A DNA stretch of 64,000 nt from Physella acuta (Eukaryota; Mollusca; Gastropoda; Physidae), in assembly GCF_028476545.1 (NCBI RefSeq), contig NW_026732700.1:400501-464500 (forward strand). Reading direction: 5' to 3'. The translations under genes and the position numbers were made by a program. Shown here in pieces: positions 60,401 to 64,000 of the stretch (within the stretch, counting starts at the first letter, position 1; each line of letters begins with the position of its first letter). The notes below the pieces were generated by a model, which had not been told where the DNA came from, made no database searches, and saw only the letters and a list, made by a program, of their open reading frames with translations.

Positions 60401-63400
60401 ATAAAGTCTGGAATTTTTCCAAAAAAGTCTGGAAAATGTCTGGGAAAAGTCTGGAATTTCATTTTGAAAAAGTAGTACGAACCCTGTGGGTAGGGCTAGA
60501 GATGGACCTAAGATTGTAAACTTATTTGGTTGTATGCACAATCATTTAAATATTAATTTTCATTTGAAGGTTGTTACAAAGATAATAACCATTTTAAAGG
60601 AATGTAGGCCTATAGTGAACATGATGTGAATAAAAATCTAATACTATAATGGGCTACGTTCGCACATCTCTCTCTCTCTCTCTCTCTCTGTCCGCAAAAA
60701 ATTTTCGCCGGACATCACGTCAGAAACGGCAGCGATATATGGAGAACTTTATACGGACTTTTGTTGAAAATAATATGTTAGATGTTTTAAATGTATAACC
60801 ACAATTTTATTTAAAGAAGAAAAATAAAAAATCAAGGCGTATTCGAATATAGAGAAACAGTATTATTTATGCAACCGGAAAAGCATTAATAGATGTGTAA
60901 AAGAACGCATAAAACTGTGACGACACTATTGCTTACTAATGACGTCATCTGCCGTGTTTAAAATAAAAAAGAAATGAACTATTTCATTCAAATTTGATTT
61001 AGATCTATGTACACTATGAAATGTATACAATACAATTTTTCCGGCCTAAACTCATAACATTTATTTATACAAAATCTTTGTTTGGAACTGGCTAATTTGG
61101 GATAAAAAAATTAATTTGAAAGAATAGGCATATTCGCGTAAGTTAAGATTTTAAAATACGTCTTTCATTCTCTGTATTTTATAAGGTGCCTAAATAGCGG
61201 AGATGTTAGTGTACTATAAAACCACGCAGGTGGTGCGGGTTCGAGACCCACCAAGTCAACTTGGTTAATGTATTTTTTTTTTATTTTGCTCGGACTAAAC
61301 TTAAAAAAAAAATTCAATTAGGATTCTAGATCTAAATTGTCGGGTGTCCGATAAGGCACTTCCCGGCGCCGCAGGCGCTTCAAATTTGGCAGGATCTTGC
61401 CTTGGGGCGACATAACACGGGGGCCGGTTGGCCGAAAAGTCTACGATGAGGGGGTCAAAACTGACCTCGACTGACCGGTACCTTATATGAGCCATAAATC
61501 GAAAAAAAATGTCCACGGAGGAACCTCTTCATAACTCTTGAGGTCGTAGACCGACCCTCGGGCGAATTAATTAAGCATTCAAATTCTCAATGTTTTCGAA
61601 AGCCTAAGCGAAGCTGGGCAGCATGCCTAGTAATGAAATAATTGTCCATTTTATTTTAAAGTTCGAAATTAAGTTTCAAGGTTTTAAAAATTTCACATTT
61701 TAGTTTCAGGATTGGTAAAATTTTGGGATTGATTTTCAGGATTCACTTAAAAAATGAGTGGCACCCCTGTACCAGTTAAATATCATGTGTAAATGTACCA
61801 ACTTGCTTTTCAAAACAGATTACTTTCTTCTTTAGGTGTTACAACCAAAAAGAATGTGTTGAGTATAAAGATATTGCACCGGTTTTTTTCTGTTGCTGTG
61901 ATGGTGACTTATGTAATGAAAAATTTTACCATCGACCAATTGAAATAACTTCAAATAGTGACACCGGGGTACCAGGGCCTGAGATTTTAAGACGAGCGGG
62001 AGAACAGCAGCTGATCAGAACAGTTCTTTACTCAATTGTACCTATAGTAGGATTCGTTATATTAGTTGTTACACTATTCTTTATGTGGCGCCGGCATCAG
62101 CGTCATATGGGCCACACTCAGTTGCCGACTGTGGATCCCAGTTTAGTTCCAACACCTTCTCAGTCGTCTCTTAACCTGCAGTTGCTGGAACTTAAAGCAA
62201 GGGGCCGCTACGGTTCTGTTTGGAAAGCTCAGCTACCAGATCAGTAAGTTCTTGTGTTAAGAAAAATTTAGTGCACAAAATTTAATCAACCTACTGTTCA
62301 ACAGTCACTCGAACAGACAATATTCTTAAGAAAGCCAATACTACATTTAAAATGGTTTAAAATATTTACCTTGTACATTACTTGATAAGCTCAACTGTTG
62401 TGCTATAAGAAACAAAATGTTTAAAATGACTGACCTCTTTTTCCTTAGATATGTGGCTGTCAAGATTTTTCCTCTTCAAGACAAGCAGTCATGGATGGCT
62501 GAGTTGGACATATACAATCTTCCACAAATGAAGCATGAAAATATCCTTCGATTTATTGCTTCAGAAAGGAAGGAAGATAACTTAACTACTGAATTATGGC
62601 TCATTACAGAGTTCCATGAAAAAGGTAAATTCTAAATTTATCTCCATCTTTGTTTCACATAAAAATGGTTCTTAATTATAAAAACAGTGTGTCATAAATC
62701 ACTAAAGTTTTTTGTATTTGGCCAACCAATATAAAAAAAATAATCATTACAGTTATTGTTTCTGCTTAATGTTTACATAGGTTATAATAGTATTAAATGC
62801 ACCAAAACATTTAACTATTCCCCTTTTGCTTTACTTTGCAGGCTCTCTTTGTGATTTCTTGAAAGGAAACACAATAACATGGGCACAGCTATGTCACATT
62901 GGTTACACCATGACTCGTGGTTTAGCATACCTGCATGATGAAATCCCATCTCTAAATCACATGCATTCTAAACCAGCTGTTGCTCATAGAGATTTCAAGA
63001 GCAAGAATGTTCTACTGAAACAAGACCTCACAGCTTGTATAGCTGATTTTGGGTTGGCTCTAAAATTTGAACCAGGGAAAGGATTCAATGAAACCCATCC
63101 ACAGGTACTGAAAAACGATTTAAAAAATTACTTCTAGGACCTTACTAATCATGTTAACACTTTAAAAAAAATCCCCATAAAACTCTGTCATAGCAGGTTA
63201 GACATTTAGATGTCTAATTCTGTCTTGTATCCTAATGGTCATGCACATTGTGCAGGATCTGAGTGACATTTAATCTTTTTCTATATGTAGTTATGTTGAT
63301 GGTATACCCAGTTAGAAAACCCATGCCAATAATTTTCTCTATACTTATTTTTTGCAAAATTATATTGCCAATTTTAACGGTTGGGTGAATTTGTTATACT

Positions 63401-63738
63401 AAAGAAAGTTACATTCTTTGTGCCAACAAAAATATCAAGCTTCACAATTGTTAATATTGATGATTCAACAACTGGTTGGGTGTAGTGGCTAGTTATTACA
63501 TTATTTGTAGCATATAAGAGGTAGGATGGTGAATAAAAAGAGTTTTGTACTTAAAGAATACATTTGTTGTGTATTATATATGTTTCTTGTTTGTTTTAGG
63601 TGGGTACTAGACGTTATATGGCACCTGAAGTCTTAGAAGGGGCGATTTGTTTCAACCGTGACTCATTTCTTCGCATTGATATGTATGCATGTGGACTAAT
63701 TATATGGGAGCTTATGACAAGGTGTTCCTCAGCTGATG
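57444..63738 (+). CDS. ACVR2: Activin receptor type II (ACVR2), exons 1-6, truncated by window edge
   Basis: Exons: 57444-57528 (preceded by 61 nt of 5' UTR from the acceptor at 57383), 57817-58051, 61836-62243, 62449-62624, 62842-63104, 63600-63738; 435 residues so far. Exon 1 gives a signal peptide; the second ATG ([12 protein letters not shown]) would also serve as start. Exons 2-3 give the three-finger ectodomain with [10 protein letters not shown] and [13 protein letters not shown], the type II receptor hallmark, and N-glycosylation sequons. A single membrane helix follows ([19 protein letters not shown]). The kinase has a glycine loop RGRYGSV, VAVKIF lysine, [11 protein letters not shown] catalytic loop, ADFGLA and [13 protein letters not shown]. 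In the family it binds activin or BMP ligands and phosphorylates type I receptors at the GS box, signalling to SMADs. The C-terminal kinase lobe is outside the window. Intron 2 (3.8 kb) hosts two transposons. Confidence 0.95.
58746..60486. mobile_element. hAT-like DNA transposon in ACVR2 intron 2
   Basis: Inverted termini CAGGGTTCGTACGCTG and GTAGTACGAACCCTG, each followed inward by AAAGTCTGGAAAA-type subterminal repeats. The flanks share TGGGTA, but an exact 8-bp duplication is not clear. Interior ORFs are short and unrecognised, so it is probably non-autonomous or decayed. Confidence 0.7.
60637..61630 (+). mobile_element. Non-autonomous Helitron in ACVR2 intron 2
   Basis: Starts TCTAATACTATAATGGGC after an A. 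Contains (CT)n at 60667-60688. Ends with an interrupted hairpin GCCTAAGCGAAGCTGGGC, AGCATGC and CTAG at 61627-61630 before a T. This is the A/T insertion and CTRR terminus expected of Helitrons. A tRNA-like B box (GGTTCGAGACC, 61238-61248) lies inside, so it may have captured a SINE head. No ORF. Confidence 0.75.
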
Positions 63739-64000
63739 GTAAGAATCAAGTGCATAGTTACTGATTTTAATATGGCCTTACATTTATACGTAGTGTTAAA
63801 AAAATTTGTTACATTGATTTTTAAAAATAAATACATCTGGATTTATTTAATTGAAAACAGCTCGGAGAAAGAAATTCAAAGTGCTTATGTGCCTGTCTTT
63901 TCTCTTTATTTCTCTATCCTTCTGAATACATTTTAGTTATATAACTTACTGAGTTTTTTCAGTAGGCTCCAACACATTGAACAACTTTTGTTTTGCTCGC
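63739..64000 (+). other. ACVR2 intron 6 (partial)
   Basis: Follows the GTAAGA donor at 63739. No acceptor that would continue the kinase domain is present before the window ends. Confidence 0.7.

Noticed and set aside
61201-61260. tRNA gene with intact B box
   Set aside because: The A box is poor and the sequence lies inside a Helitron.
63961-64000. Seventh ACVR2 exon after the TTTTTTCAG acceptor-like site
   Set aside because: The encoded VGSNTLNNF does not resemble the type II receptor kinase after SSADG; probably intron.

Overview
This is a 64 kb piece of an AT-rich animal genome, most likely a mollusc and probably a heterobranch gastropod. The evidence is intron-rich animal genes with GT-AG introns, very long (TA)n arrays, frequent TAGGCCTA and AGATCTAG words, tRNA-derived SINEs, Helitrons and hAT MITEs with long G/C homopolymers. 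I see no bacterial operon, CRISPR array, rRNA gene, LTR element or virus-like element.

Layout, left to right. (1) 1-524: 3' end of a decayed Helitron carrying the C-terminal part of a PIF1-like helicase. (2) 529-10675, minus strand: the first 11 coding exons of an ABCC1/MRP1-type transporter gene whose remainder lies left of the window. Its introns hold a head-to-tail array of three non-autonomous Helitrons, hAT MITEs and a SINE. (3) 13949-29053, minus strand: a complete tandem paralogue of that transporter, 33 coding exons and 1578 codons. Each copy also has a matching upstream untranslated exon (about 11446-11640 and 29866-30035), so the duplication includes the promoter-proximal region. 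(4) 31888-46961, plus strand: FYCO1, with RUN domain, long coiled coil, FYVE finger, LIR and GOLD domain. (5) About 50352-52842, minus strand: a bZIP transcription factor whose upstream exon carries a 56-codon ORF that does not join in frame to the main ORF. (6) 57444-63738 and beyond the right edge, plus strand: an activin type II receptor (ACVR2) with signal peptide, cysteine-rich ectodomain, membrane helix and most of the kinase domain. DNA transposons fill the space between the bZIP gene and ACVR2 and the large ACVR2 intron 2.

How the genes work: the genes are functionally independent (ABC efflux pumps; a Rab7/PI3P/LC3 adaptor for transport of autophagosomes and late endosomes; a transcription factor; a BMP/activin receptor). 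There is no operon-like logic. ABCC and FYCO1 are divergently arranged over about 1.9 kb; FYCO1 and the bZIP gene converge.

The most unusual signal is a recurrent pattern in which exon edges have been amplified into short tandem arrays. It occurs at the 3' splice site before FYCO1 exon 4, at the 5' splice sites of FYCO1 exons 4, 7, 9 and 21, and at the 5' splice site of ABCC exon 4 in both paralogues. At FYCO1 exon 21 the array coincides with an apparent loss of the first strands of the GOLD domain. Exon coordinates were derived by hand from splice motifs, phase and protein similarity and may be off by a base or two in places.
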